Numbered from the stretch's first letter, positions 34,465 through 46,863 are shown. The stretch: DNA of 64,000 nt from Dipteronia dyeriana (GCA_032871835.1 CM065296.1:116632146-116696145), one strand, 5' to 3'. Program-made: numbers and translations. The notes: generated from the sequence alone by a model not told the origin.

Positions 34465-36742
34465 TGTTAATAGCAAAATTTGGCTAGGGACTAAAAAAGA
34501 ATTTTTCACTTTCCAACCATCCCGCAAGGGTCCAAATTCGGGCTTATATGACGGGGTATCAAGGTCCCCGAGGTCGAGCTACCACGCGATCCTACAGGGA
34601 GCAAGGTGAGGCCGCCCATACCATCTGAGCATCTCGCACGTGTCCAGTCTTACTAAATAAAGCCCGACGAGACCGCGTCAAGCTTCTTATACCAGGATAA
34701 AGCCCGAAGCTAGGTCGACGTGAAAGGACCTGGGTCCCCCGACATCAAGGTATCTCGTGACACTCTCTTAGAGCTTGCTACTATCTCTACTTTCACCAGG
34801 AGACCTTCAAGATGCCGAACTTGTCTTGCAAAGGCCCTCCTGCCTCGTCGAGGTATAATCTCGACCTGTCCGAGCATTAAAGGAAGAAGCCTGTAAAGCC
34901 TCATCGTCACCAAAAGCGTCAAGATCCACTGTAGATCCTGGCATGGTTAAATCAAGTAGCAAGAGCAGTACTCGAGCGTACCTCTCCACCCTTCCAGAAG
35001 CGAGCCAAGGTCGCCTGTTTATGGCAAACACCTTACCAGGGCATGCTAGCCAAGCCCGCTACCCCTCTAGGAAGCCTGCATAATTAGGTCAAGCTCCATG
35101 ATAAAGCTCGGTGTAGCTAAATCAAGCTCCCAATTACAAGGTTGGAACCCAATGGGATATTTCGCCTCTAAAATGGTTAGCACAAGCTCCATGGGAAGAC
35201 CAACATCTAGCTCCGTGACAATCGAGAGGTCCCCGGGGGACCCCGCCAGTGTACTGGATCCTAGGGTACCCTGCCCTCAAGGAATATCAAATGTCACCTC
35301 AGGTAACCTTCATGAAGTACCTCTCCAAAGTAACATGCAGAACTATAGCTCTCCTCTCGTCAACGTATGAAGAGAGGATTGACTTCCATGACATTTAAAG
35401 TACCATTAATGAGGTCAACCGTATTAATGGAGGTAGTCAACCCATTTAATGACATTATCAACACCATTAATAAGAGAATATTCAACTCTTTAATGGTCAT
35501 TCATTAGTGAAAGATTCCAAAGAGGAAACAAATACCTTCTCCTCCAAGATATCCTCCACAACCGATTATTGGGGGTTAACTATAACAGAAAATCCTGTCT
35601 GTCAAGGAAGGAAGAGTCCGAAGAGGAAACAATCATATCTTCTCCGAGATAATAGATACAAGTCGATCAACTACACGAAACGAAGAATCGTATTCGATAA
35701 GGAAACGAAGACTAATTGAACAGTCTTGGACTTGCACGCCAATGTAGTCACCATGTATAAATATGCCTGTAAAAAGCATAGTGAAGAGCTCCAATCAAGG
35801 ACAGAATATACATGCTTCGTTTAGAGATCTCTCGACATCATCAATGTATGTATTACCTTTACCTAGAATATACCTGTATCGGTCTACATTCGACCACCAT
35901 TGTAAGCTCTCCAGAGCGACTACGTTGTATTACTTCACCATTCTTGTAAGCTCCTCGGAGCATTCTTTGATATATACATAAGGAAGGGTATTCCTCCTTC
36001 CTCCGGATACTGCCTTGGGGTTTTTCAGCATGTGATCATTAGTGATGCTTTTTCCCCCCTTGGTCAGTCCACCTCCCCCTACAAAATATTTGTGTTTCTC
36101 TTACTTGTGTCATGTGTAATGCATGTGTATATGAGTGCGAGCTAGATTCTTACCTCGCTGGACCTAGCGCTCTTATCTTCCCATCTACATGCTAAAGTCG
36201 CATATCAAGATGAGGAGAAACCACCCAGACCAGCTTGAAGGAAGTCGATGGGCTCTCCTGCATCATCTCTATGGCAGAAATTGAGCTCTCCGACACTGGA
36301 GCTAGATAAGCCCCCTCCTTACTTGCTATCTAGGTCGGGGAATTACAGGAAGGAATCGGGCTCCAAGACCGGGCTCCAGGTACCATGACGGGCTCCGACC
36401 CCGACCGAAGACCAGGACCAGGACCAGGACCAGGACCATGACCATGACCAAGATCAACCCCTTCACACCAGCAAGAGAACCTCAAGCTCCCCAGATCTAC
36501 TTCATAAGCACGAAGCCCGACGGGCGGGATTACTTGTCTCCTCGAACTCCCCAAATCTACTACATAAGCACGAAGCCCGACGGGTGAGATGGCTTGTCTC
36601 CTACCTACGTTTTCATCCTTCTTCATATTCATATAACATCAGGTCAGGTATCAACGGTACCGACCCCGACCACCACTTTCGCGGTAGTAGTCTCAAGGGC
36701 GTTAATGGGGATTTCTCATCCTAAACAAATTTCCCGTTAACA
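34465..36742 (+). mobile_element. Large solo LTR (2.3 kb), TSD GTTTG
   Basis: A 2,278 bp GC-richer unit begins TGTTAATAGC and ends CCCGTTAACA, flanked by GTTTG (34460-34464 and 36743-36747). A TATAAATA box at about 35757-35764 suggests plus-strand orientation, with R/U5 after it. The flanking sequence is continuous with the duplicate at 30621-30640, which lacks the insert. Size and composition suggest a Ty3/gypsy-type LTR, but with no internal domains the superfamily is not proven. Open frames inside it have no recognisable content. Confidence 0.9.
36410..36450. repeat. ACCAGG/ACCATG hexamer minisatellite within the large LTR
   Basis: About six tandem hexamers (ACCAGG four times, then ACCATG-type units) at 36412-36448. 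Confidence 0.85.
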
Positions 36743-36747
36743 GTTTG

Positions 36748-37884
36748 TTTTACATTTTTTTTATATTCGTTTATAGTTAATTGGGTTGTTTTGGGAATAT
36801 CTTTTATCTATAATGAAGCACGTATTTGACAAGGTCGCTGCATAAATATCAAATGCAGTCGCTATATATTGCTTTGCAATAGACATTAGTAGATATAAAG
36901 ATGTTAATCGTATTTTAATTAACTTCAAACATGAATCTCATCTGAAACGGCAAAATCGAACCGAACTATGCTCATCCTCAGATCTAACATATCAAGAGTA
37001 TGTAATGACATAATTAACTACCAAATTTTCTTTTAAATGATATGTATGCAGATGATCCAAAAGGCAAATTGTACTGTACAATTAATTAATTAATTTTGAT
37101 AAAATAACAAAAAAAAATTGAGATGTTGTGAAGCACACCAACGTGATCCAAAACAATGCAACCTAATATTTATTATTTGAAATAAACAATAGTTTATTAA
37201 AACCATTATTTCATTTGATATTTAATGAAAATAATTTAAACAAAAAATAAAATAAAAGATAAATTAAATTGATATAATATTAAAAAAAAATTCACCTTTC
37301 ATCATTTTCCTTGATTTTCTCAGCATCCAAACAAATTCTCCATTGAAATAAAACAAAAATATTCCTTATAAAAACAAAACAAAAGAACACATGAGTTTAT
37401 GACCTTCCTCTAAACAATCTTGTCATACCTTCCACAACAAACCGTAAATCCCTATTCTCTCAACCTCGTGAGTCATCGCCCAATTCCTAAACTTTTTTCA
37501 ACTTCTTCAACAACAAATCTGCATCCATCTCTAGGTCCCCACTTAATCCTTTTAATCTCTCACTAATTCTCACATTACCCTAGTTGTTGTCATCAATAGT
37601 AGTAGAGGGGAGCTCAACCTCGGAGTACGTCAGTGTAGTGCCGTTAAACTAATCCAATTAAGATGTATTTATAATGTTATTAAGTTGTTCAATCAACCTC
37701 TAATTGAGGTTTGTTTCTATAATGAAGATAAAACAATAAAATAAAATAAAAAATTAAAAGGCAACTAAAAAAAATAGAGTAAAGTAAAGGTATTTTTTGA
37801 AATCATTTATTTTGACGCCTTTAAAATATAAGTTATAGTGATATGCTGATAGTCTTGAAACACCAACTTAAAATAGTGACAAAA
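36748..37884. other. AT-rich gap before the NAC-like duplication
   Basis: The first 150 bp continue the duplicate of 30.64-30.76 kb ('tatatattgcttt' word). An ATTAATTAATTAATT run lies near 37080. On the minus strand 37390-37560 shows short coding-like words (FVVEGMTRLFRG) broken by stops. This may be an unrecognised gene scrap. Confidence 0.4.
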
Positions 37885-38053
37885 ACCCCTATCAGTCTCA
37901 TAATCTTTCACACACATATCTCCAGAAATCCACTGATTCTACAAGACAAAGCTGTGCTGTTTTGGCCAAAGCGAGCATTAATAGGCTCACTGCACTACTA
38001 ATGTACTTGCATCCAAATCCTATATATATGCATGAAATAAATAAGAGCATCTA

Positions 38054-41020
38054 AAATTGCTTGAAGCACAATATATACTTCTTGAGCTTGTTCACTCTGC
38101 CAACTGTCTTCTATTCCCCATTTCGAACTGCTGCTGAGTTGCTGTTGGATGATAAGGCCACGTTTCGAGAATGGGAACTTGTCGATGGACCAGCGTCCCT
38201 GTAGTTTGCTTCCTGCCCAGAGTTTGCTTGATCAACCAAACCTCTTGCAATGGCTGAACTATCAGTTTCATGGATTTTTCCGGTTGGCGAATTGCGGTTT
38301 TCAATGCTAATGAGAGATCCTGTGGCTGTGGATAACTAAAAATTAGACTACCTTCCTTTTCATTCAGCAAAATAATCAAAACAATGCAAATGTTCAATTG
38401 AGACCGGGATATCTGTGCAATAACAGCAAGACAGGCCAGCATTATATAGATAAAATAACTATGCACGAACATGGAAGACCAATTAGTAGAAGTCAATGAT
38501 CCAATAGATCCTCATCAATTTGACATTATCTTAAGACAAGTGCAACAACTGAGGTAAGAATTTGTCTAAACTTTTTTAGCACACATGGTCTCACTTGCCA
38601 TCATAAACATTTGTATAGAAATAATTTCCAATATATACATGATATACCATTATACAATGAGATATGTCTTTGCATCTACACTTCTAAAATGATGTAGAAG
38701 CTCTGAGATTTTAAGGCTGGCTCAGTTATAGCAATGAAGTTCGCAAAGGAAAGAGATTTCAACACATAAGAAAAATTGCTTAAACTAAACAGAGAAGATA
38801 ATACATTATACTTACAGATATTTTGACTCTATTGACTTGAGAAAGAACAGAAGTTCACTTTAACAATTACGATTCCAGGAATAAGTCTATAGTTTGGCAA
38901 ATCTTGTATTTTTACTTTTGAACTATAAAAGCAAGCAATATGTAGGATGAAAAGATAGCAGAACAATAACTAGCTACTATTAGAGCATTATCAACATGGA
39001 TACAACACAAGGGAACATAAAAAGAAGAATTGGACATACCAGAATACATAACCACTTCAGTTGGTCTGGGGGGGTGCAGAGGCAGTGTATTTTTACCCTG
39101 CATTATCCTGAACTTCGTCTTGGTTATTGTTAGATTCTAGCTCTTTCAACCAATCATCAGGATTAAAAAAAAATCATCTGATGACATGGTCACTCAACTT
39201 GAAGTTTCTGAACTTGAAGAAGGTGATGCTGGGTCATCTAGAAAATCTAACAATTCCAAGAAGTCACCTCTAGAAATATAATCACTATCAGGCAGGTATG
39301 GCACGTGATTATTTGCCAGCCTCACTGAGACAGCAAATTCTGTTTTAGCATCATCATCCTTCACCCACAAAACATAGCAGGATTCAACACAAATGAGAAT
39401 TCCCTTCCTTTTCCCCTAACACACCCACAGAAATAGATAAATAAATAAAACTGAAAAAAGCAAAAGAAGTCTTCATATAACTAACAGATGTATGATTTCT
39501 GTTTTGGACTGATTAACTATTCAAGTTATCATGATCTCCCAGCTCTGCATGACTTAGCACAGAACAATTTTGATCAAATGATAATTTGTACTGACCTATG
39601 GAATTCACCGCATTCCAAATGGTATAAATTTTTAAGTGGTGGCCAACAAAGAAAAGGTTTGCTAATTAGTATAAAATCTCAACAATTGAAACACAGATCA
39701 AGAATTTCCATATATTCAATTGTTAAGGGACATTTGACATGTAATCACGGAAGTCAAAATCATATGAAGGCAAATAGTTGTATAAGTCATGATTTGGTGC
39801 CTGCATTAACCCAACAACTCAAAGAACAACTTATAAAGTACAGCTAAACTGGGAGTGCAAAATCAGCTGCACATCAGTACATCAGTCGGTTGAAAAAATG
39901 AGATGAACATGATATTAAGTGTTGAAGAATTAATCATGAACTCCAACCAGAGCAACTAGAATGCTGAGATTGACATACCTGGGGCTTGCTTGAGGAATCT
40001 TGATCAACAGTAGACATGCTTTGCTGATTTTCACTGTTGGGAGTTTGCTCAGCACTCAGAAGGACTCTGCACAGTGAGCTGGAATTCTGTACATTGTCCA
40101 ACCAGACCAGCAAGGTTGGGTTGAGAATAAAACCAAAATACACATAGATATGCTTAAATATAAGGTTAGTAGATTCCATTATATACCTCAGATTTTGTGC
40201 TTTCACAGACTCTCTTGAGAGTGATGCTGATGCTGAACTCTTGCATTACCCAATCAGTTTTATGCTCATGGGAGACTTGACCTTTATAAAATTCATGAGA
40301 AATTCTCCAACCAATGATGACAGAGTTTGAAAAAACTTCAATGGATTCCCCTTTTGGCTTCCAGTATCCATGTCGGGTATTCATGTTTTGCTTGGAGCAC
40401 ACAAAATACCATACTCCATCTGGCATAAACCAAATGTTTTTTTAATAAGTCCTATTATAATTCAGTCAAGCTGACCTAGCAAGTTATGATTTTAAAGGTC
40501 CACTGGAATAAATTTTTAAATGTTAAGATGGGGCCAGCCTATACATATCAGGCCCTAGTGCATCAGTTTCCTGTTGCACTAATAAATGGCATCCATACCA
40601 ATAATTCAATTTGTCACACATCAAAAGAGTATTCAAACTCTCATGACTTTGTAGCATGACATCAAAAAGTAAAAAGAAAAGGGAAGAACTTATATATAAG
40701 TCTGATAGTGGAATTATTCCTAAACTGAGATCACAGTTGACCTCCTTAAACAACTCATATGTTTAATCATATGTCACAAATCAATTGATTGAATTAATTT
40801 CTAAAATCTTGATTAGAGTTGATGTAATATCACACTAAATTGAGAACAGAGATCCCTCTAATCTAGCAAACACGAGCTACTATTACGGTTTACTATGCAA
40901 TGAACTAAATAGTTACTTGCATTGTCAAAAAGGTGAGAGATACAAAATGATTGAAACCAACAAGGCTGATGTAATCATCTAGATAAACAAAATAACATAC
41001 TAACCAGGTAAATTCGAGGG

Positions 41021-41067
<47 letters not shown>

Positions 41068-41233
41068 ATATATATAGATAGATATATATATATATATATG
41101 TATGGGTTTATATCGGTAATCACATTGCTTGGATGAGGGAATCCACTCATCATTCTCTCCGATGAACAAAGAGCTCCTCATTAGTAGAAGTGAAGCTAAT
41201 ATCAGGAAGCGGGGAGGCTAATGGAGGATACAA
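38054..41233 (-). pseudogene. NAC-like transcription factor pseudogene (tandem copy 1)
   Basis: All five exons of the neighbouring gene are recognisable: about 41233-41005, 40419-40187, 40086-39979, 39364-39021 and 38328-38054. Exon 2 is intact and shows NAC subdomains C-D (NTRHGYWKPKGES, SHEFYKGQVSHEHKTDWVMQE). The copy has multiple lesions. The start ATG is TTG (41231-41233). One base is missing in exon 1 near 41170. A long (AT)n tract has grown inside exon 1. The acceptor before exon 4 is GG instead of AG (39365-39366). There are stops in exon 4 (TAA, 39093-39095) and exon 5 (TAG, 38111-38113). Function as a NAC factor is therefore lost. Confidence 0.9.
41024..41102. repeat. (AT)n microsatellite expanded inside pseudogene exon 1
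   Basis: About 75 bp of AT repeats with short 'ctatatatagatag' interruptions sit between the codons for NPYIY and the exon end. The intact copy has only 'catatataatc' at this place. Confidence 0.95.
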
Positions 41234-42744
41234 GATAAACCAAATCAAGGGAGAATCAAGCTGTGACCAAAATGAGAGCCTGATCAGAAAGTAATGGGGA
41301 GGTAAGTTGTAATGACAACTGACCAGATAGACAAAATGAAGTGAATGAGGGAGATGATTCCGTCAAACATTGCTTATCAAAATTCAACAATTAAACACAT
41401 ATTAAAAACTATAGGTTGAATTATTGAAATGTATACATGTTATCCATCTAGTTGATCAAAGTTGGACTATAAACTAAAGAAACAATAGTAAAAACATAAA
41501 TAAATAAAACAGAAACAATATATCAAACAAGTAGGGTCTAGTATAATCATAAACGGAATTGTCCAAGCATCTAATCTTATATTCAAAATTTTCAATTTTC
41601 GTGCTCTCAATTGAACTACGAGACTCACCTGAACCTCCTCTAACAGTTAAAAGTAGTACATCGCAATTGACCAAGAAGATCTCAAACAAAAGTATAACAC
41701 CATAAGTCCATAAGATCTATAAATTTAACAATTATAGAAATTACATCAGAATCACAGCAACTCCATAAAAACCAAATCTTTCTGATCTAAATTACAGTAC
41801 TAATAGGGAATTTCACCTTTAAAAGGTATAGAATTTAAACTTTACCTTATCAAGAACTGCAAATATCAATTGTTTGTGTAAGCACAACGTGTTGCCCTCA
41901 CGGTTTTTTCCTTAAAAGGGACCGCATGGGGTTAAGGAGGTGTTGTCCGTTTCGGCCCACTGGGCAACACGGTTTTGTTCTTAGAGAGGCCCTCGTGGGG
42001 TTAAGGTTAGTTTTTGTTTATTTATACCATAAACTAGTCTCGACTTCAATCAATGTAATAGAAAACAGCCTAACAAAATTAAACACTGGACAAAAACAAG
42101 CACTAGAAATTTCTTTTTCGTTTGGTTTCCAAGAACATGATGAAACCAAGCGGAAAAGGAATCTTTCTATCATCTTCCTCTTTTTGGAACCAAACAGGAA
42201 CCCAAACCACCCCTAACCTATCCTTACACAACCCATTGGATTAGTTAACACGACCTTTTCATTTTAGTTTTCCATTTTCTTCACTTTTCCTCTAGTTTCT
42301 TGTCAGCCAAACATAATTTTTTTTTAAAACTTAGCATGAAAGAAACAGAGAACAAGAAGCAAGAAATCAACAAAAGTTCTAAATTTCCAATAAGAGATAG
42401 GCAAAAACCAATGTGGAGGAAAACCAATATCAACATCAATTTAAAGTTTGAACAGACACTATAAATAGAAAGAAAATAAACAGTGGACAAAAACAAGCAT
42501 TAGTAATTACTTTCCCGTTTGGTTTCCAAGAAAATGATGAAACCAAAGAGAAAAGGAAACTTTCTCCCATCTTCCTCCTTTCGGAACCAAACAGAAACCT
42601 AAACCACCCCTTTACCTCTCCTAACAGGTTAACACAACCCATTGGATTAGTTAACACGACCTTTTCATTTTCATTTTCCATTTTAACGTCAACCAAACAG
42701 GAAAAAAAATTAACTTGGCAGGAAAGAAACAGAGAACAATAATA

Positions 42745-43255
42745 ATTGAAAGAAAAACAAATGTTTCAATTGAGACCAAGGTTTCTGTAATAACAATAGA
42801 CAGACCGGCATTATTGTAATATAGATAAAATAACTAGGCACAAACATGGAACTATGGAAGGCCAATTAGTAGAAGTCAATGATCCAATAAATCCTCATCA
42901 ATTCGACATTATCTTAAGACAGTGCAACAACTGAAGTAAGAATTTGTGTAATCTTTAACACACATTGCCTCACTTGGCATTAGAAACATTTGTATATAAA
43001 TAATTTCCAATATAGATACTTCTAAACTAAAGCAGAAGCTCTGAGATTTTAAGACTGGCTCAGTTAAAGCAATAATGAAGTTTGCAACGGAAAGAGATTT
43101 CAACAAATAAAATCATTGCTAAAACATAACAGAGAAGATAATACTTGTAGACATTTTGATTCTATCGAAAAGGAGAATAAATTTGTGGGTAACCTTAAAA
43201 GTTAAAACTTGAACAATTACACCAACTTAAAAGAATGTGAGTATTCAGACAACAC
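42745..43255 (-). repeat. Intron-4 fragment of a third NAC-like unit
   Basis: About 500 bp align, same orientation, with intron 4 of the intact gene (about 47630-48130) and of the pseudogene (about 38390-38830). Shared words include 'caaatgtttcaattgagacc', 'agtcaatgatccaata' and 'gacattttga'. No exons are attached. Confidence 0.8.
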
Positions 43256-43972
43256 CAATCGCTCAGACATTTTGACAGTCAATGAAATTACCAGCCATTT
43301 GATTGAAAATTGATAGCAGAGACTTGTTCCCAGTCGATGAATTTCGGTTACTAACAAGTATCACCACCTCATCTTCTTGGAATCCCCTGTCATGCTTTAG
43401 CGAATTTTGATTGTGGATCATCGTCGCCGCCGTTGGATCACCACCGAGTTTATTGCACAGCTACTGAGCCTCCGTTTTTTTTATTTTCTTCCCCAACCAA
43501 AACGAAAATAGATGACAAGTGAAAAAAAAAAAAACCAGAGTCCACGTCAGGAAACTTTACTTTTTTGGAAATAAAAATTGCTGACTTTGCAGGCACGTCA
43601 TCGGTAATGAATGACATGTCAAAACATATCAGTGTAGAGTATAGTCTAATGTGCCAAGTCACAAAAACATTTAAGGGTGACATGTATGGACACATAATCG
43701 CAAATGAATGATGTGGAAAATCTGTATCACGTGCAATTGCTATGTGGACAATCTCAGCCAGTTTGATGACATGTCTGATTGATATTGAATTTCTGATTTT
43801 TTTTAAAGGATTTTTAATTTCTTGATTCTGGTGTTAAGGAAAAAAAATAATAAAAAAAAAAGGATAAATTTGGTAAAGCAAAACTTAAAATATATAATAA
43901 ATAATTTATAAATAAATATTTGGACATTTGTCCAAATATGAGGAGTCCCTCCTCCCTATCCATATTTAGAAA
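43256..43972. other. Gap with a coding-like scrap and one half of a direct repeat
   Basis: Minus-strand 43445-43270 reads as an open coding-like stretch (HDRGFQEDEVVILVSNRNSS...GNKSLLSIFNQMAGNF) with no recognised family. The stretch 43765-43950 is one half of a 180 bp direct repeat whose partner is 44877-45060. No complete gene is supported. Confidence 0.4.
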
Positions 43973-44120
43973 AATACTTGATTACTGACCGATCAGTATC
44001 CAATGTACTGACCCTTTCAATGGGGTATTGCCACATGACCTTCTTTTTTAACTTTTTATATTTATATAATAAAATAGGTCACGTGACACCACCCTATTGA
44101 TTAGTCAGTACACAAGTATT
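43973..44120. mobile_element. Short MITE (148 bp hairpin), family 1 copy A
   Basis: The ends AATACTTG...CAAGTATT are inverted. The inner arms 'actgacc...tattgccacatgacc' and 'ggtcacgtgacaccaccctattg...agtcagt' pair with each other. A relative lies at 62401-62577. Confidence 0.65.
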
Positions 44121-44180
44121 ATTCTTCTCAAATTGGTATAAAATAATTTTTTGACACGTTCCAATATGAGAAACCCCAAG

Positions 44181-44694
44181 GGTGCGTTTGACACGAAAAT
44201 GGAACATGATAAGGTGGGACTGGACTAGACTGGACAGGACAGAACATGTTGTTCTAGTTGTGTTTGGAAGGTCTGTACAGAACTATAAATTGTACCGTTA
44301 TACGTTTGGTATGACTGGGACATAACTGAACAAGAGATTCAAATGACTAAAATACCCCTCATATATATAACAACATAGACAATAATATTATATATATATA
44401 TATATATTAATATTAAATAATATATATATAATATATTATAATAATATAATATATTTTATTTATAATTTATTGGATATGATTGTAATTGTTTGAAAATTTA
44501 AAGGATAAATTGGTCTTTTTGACACTTATCCCATATCATAGGACAAGTTGTTCTAGGGTCTTGGATGAGATAATTTTTTATAATTTTTATCCCACCTTGT
44601 CCCATGATGTCTCATACTATGGACGTATCAAACGTGAGATAAGAATAAATTATCACATGTTGACATGTCTTGTCCCGTATATCAAAAGCATACC
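44181..44694. mobile_element. MITE with GGTGCGTTTGA termini, possible TSD AAG
   Basis: A 514 bp stretch starts GGTGCGTTTGACACG and ends with the inverted CGTATATCAAAAGCATACC. It has inverted subterminal words (GGGACTGGACTAGAC-like against GTCTTGTCCCGTATAT) and AAG on both sides (44178-44180 and 44695-44697). GGGTGCGTTTG ends and a 3 bp duplication suggest PIF/Harbinger, although AAG departs from TWA. The core is AT-rich and non-coding. Confidence 0.65.
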
Positions 44695-46480
44695 AAGTGG
44701 TGTGCATTACCCTCCTTAAATTTGGACAAGGGTGGTGTTGATGTTGGTTTTTTTATGTAAAAAAAAATATATATATACAGTTGTAGCCACTGGGTATATA
44801 AATTTTTTGAGCGGTGGGTGTAGCCGTGTAACTGTGTAAGTGGGTTAGGGTGGGGTTGATTGGAATTTTTGTTTTTTTTGTCCGATTGATATTGAATTTC
44901 TGATTATTTTTTTTTAAAGATTTTTAATTTCTGATTATAGTGTTGATTCTGGTGTTAAGGAAAAAAAAAAAAAATCGATAGAACAAACCTCAACATATAT
45001 AATAAATAATTTATCAAATCATGGTTAGTTTTTGAACATGTGTCCAAATTTGAAGAGTGGTTAATGCTCACCCTCAAATTAAGGAGCCAGCAAAAATGAA
45101 CTCACATATAAGAGAGAGATTGTTTACGTGATTTGAATATATTAATCACTTTACTCCACGTGAAAGTGTCTTAACACGTCAGTCATTTAGTGTGACATGC
45201 TCGTACAGTCAACAAAAGTAGTTGACGTGGTCTGACATGTCAATTCTCTTGATGAAATGGCGAGTAAACCATCGTTGAAATCAATCGAAGAATCAAGTAA
45301 ATCTTAAAATCATTAAAAACATAGAAAAGAAGAAAAAAACAACTGATTGGAGAATTGAGAAAACCCTAATATCGTCAAAATAATGAAGACAAACAAGGAG
45401 ATACAAAATACAAATATTATTTTTTGAAGCAGATACAAAATACAAATATACAATTTAACCTGTAATAAAAGAACTTGAAGACGAACAAGGAGGAGAAAGT
45501 ATACTGGTATTTTGTTAGAAATTGCAGATTGTCAAGGTAATGTTTATTTGTTTGTTTGTTTTTTTTTTTTTTTTTTACAATACAAATATACAAATTTAAC
45601 CTGTAACAAAATACTGTAACTTGAATTCCACGCCTGCGAAATATCAGAGGATGATGAATTTCAGTAAAAAAAACTCTTGAAAATCTTCTAGTTGGCATTA
45701 GCGATAATTGTAGTTAACATCATCAACATCCTAAAACTCTAGTTGGCATTTGCAATAATTTGATTTTGACCCCTAAGCGTTTTACAATTGTAAATTGAAC
45801 CTATTTGTCTAAAAAAATATTTTTTTTACAAAAAAACTGCCCCAAATGTAGAGGTGTCAAACTGGCTAGACCGGGCTGGTCTCTGGAAATTTTGAGCTTG
45901 CATACTATTTGGATCGGATCGAATTTTAACGAACATGTTAAGTCTGATTATTGGATCGGATTAAATCTCAATCAAATTAGAAGTTTAATTAAGAGTATAT
46001 TCTTATGGAAAAATAAGGTTAAATTAGATTAATTGATAAAGTTAACTAACATTGAATTACAATACTTTAGGAAGTAAAAATTTAATGTTTAAAGGAATAA
46101 ATGAAATAAATTTTCGAATTTACAATTTAGTGTTGCAGTAGGAAATTATCGATTGATATGAATTTACAAAATTCTATTTTAAAGTTATAATTGGAAAATA
46201 AATAAATCAATACAAAATTTGAATATATCTAAATTCTAATTAAGTTAAGGTTAGCTTAAATTAAAACATGAATATATCATTACTCTTCATAATAAGATAT
46301 AGCACTGTAGCACAACAGTAAAATAATTACTTACGAACTTTTCATTAAAAAAAAAATAATTACTTATGAAAAAATAACAACAATTATAAAACTCTATAGA
46401 ACTATTAAAATCCTTCCAAACTCCAGCATTCTTTATTGGACGATGACATCTTCAAGTTTCTAACTTGAGCTTTTGATATT
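44695..46480. other. AT-rich gap, no gene seen
   Basis: The gap holds the second half of the 180 bp direct repeat (44877-45060), a poly-T tract (about 45560-45576) and a duplicated phrase 'acaaatatacaatttaacctgtaa' (45440 and 45583). Nothing coding is recognised. Confidence 0.5.
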
Positions 46481-46792
46481 TTACCAAAAGTGATATAAAC
46501 GATTCGGCGTTTCATAGAACGTGAACGGCTTTGTTTCCGATAAACTACGCATCTTCAATTGACTAGTAATAAGGGTTAGGATTTGAATATCAAGGGTTAG
46601 GATTTGGAAAACCATAGCAGATGCCATGATAAAAAGAACTGCTCCGACAACTATTACGATAACATCGACTATCAACATTAGGACATTAATTACTCTGATT
46701 ATGTGTTGCTCCCAAGATTTAGCTTTAGCTTTGTCCATGTCGTCGTTTGCTTTCTCCATGTCAACCATCGAATAAGGAACTGAAGCCTCCAT
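46481..46792 (-). CDS. Small predicted membrane protein (103 aa), function unknown
   Basis: The single-exon frame starts MEASVPYSMVDMEKANDD. It has an amphipathic Lys/Asp-rich segment (residues about 12-30) and then a strongly hydrophobic stretch (VLMLIVDVIVIVVGAVLF, about residues 37-54) continuing to residue 66, enough for one transmembrane helix or a short hairpin. The tail is basic. I do not recognise the family. Support for a real gene comes from a TATAAATA box on the minus strand (46856-46863), 64 bp above the ATG, and a purine-rich leader between them. The gene sits between the two NAC-like units but is not part of the duplication. A short spurious frame remains possible. Confidence 0.55.
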   Translation of the reverse strand: MEASVPYSMVDMEKANDDMDKAKAKSWEQHIIRVINVLMLIVDVIVIVVGAVLFIMASAMVFQILTLDIQILTLITSQLKMRSLSETKPFTFYETPNRLYHFW

Positions 46793-46855
46793 TGAAGATG
46801 TATTGGGAGAAGAATAAGAGCAATTTTGGTTTACAGAGAGAAGAGATTGCTTATC

Positions 46856-46863
46856 TATTTATA
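46856..46863 (-). promoter_or_regulatory. TATA box of the small membrane-protein gene
   Basis: TATAAATA on the minus strand lies 64 bp upstream of the ATG at 46792. This would place transcription start about 30 bp above the ATG. Confidence 0.55.

Larger units (their letters stand above)
37885..42745 (-). repeat. Tandem duplication unit 1 (NAC-like pseudogene and flanks)
   Basis: The unit aligns along its length, same orientation, with 47127-52260. It covers the 3' flank ('cctatcagtctcataatctttcacac'), all five exons, the introns and about 1.5 kb of upstream sequence. The (AT)n expansion and several indels are specific to this unit. Confidence 0.88.

Noticed and set aside
35098..35981. Several open frames inside the large solo LTR
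   Set aside because: No gag or pol motifs and no conservation signal. They lie within U3/R sequence.
40905..41181. Frames with Ile-Tyr repeats
   Set aside because: Translation of the (AT)n tract in the NAC-like pseudogene exon. Only the flanking residues are relics of coding sequence.
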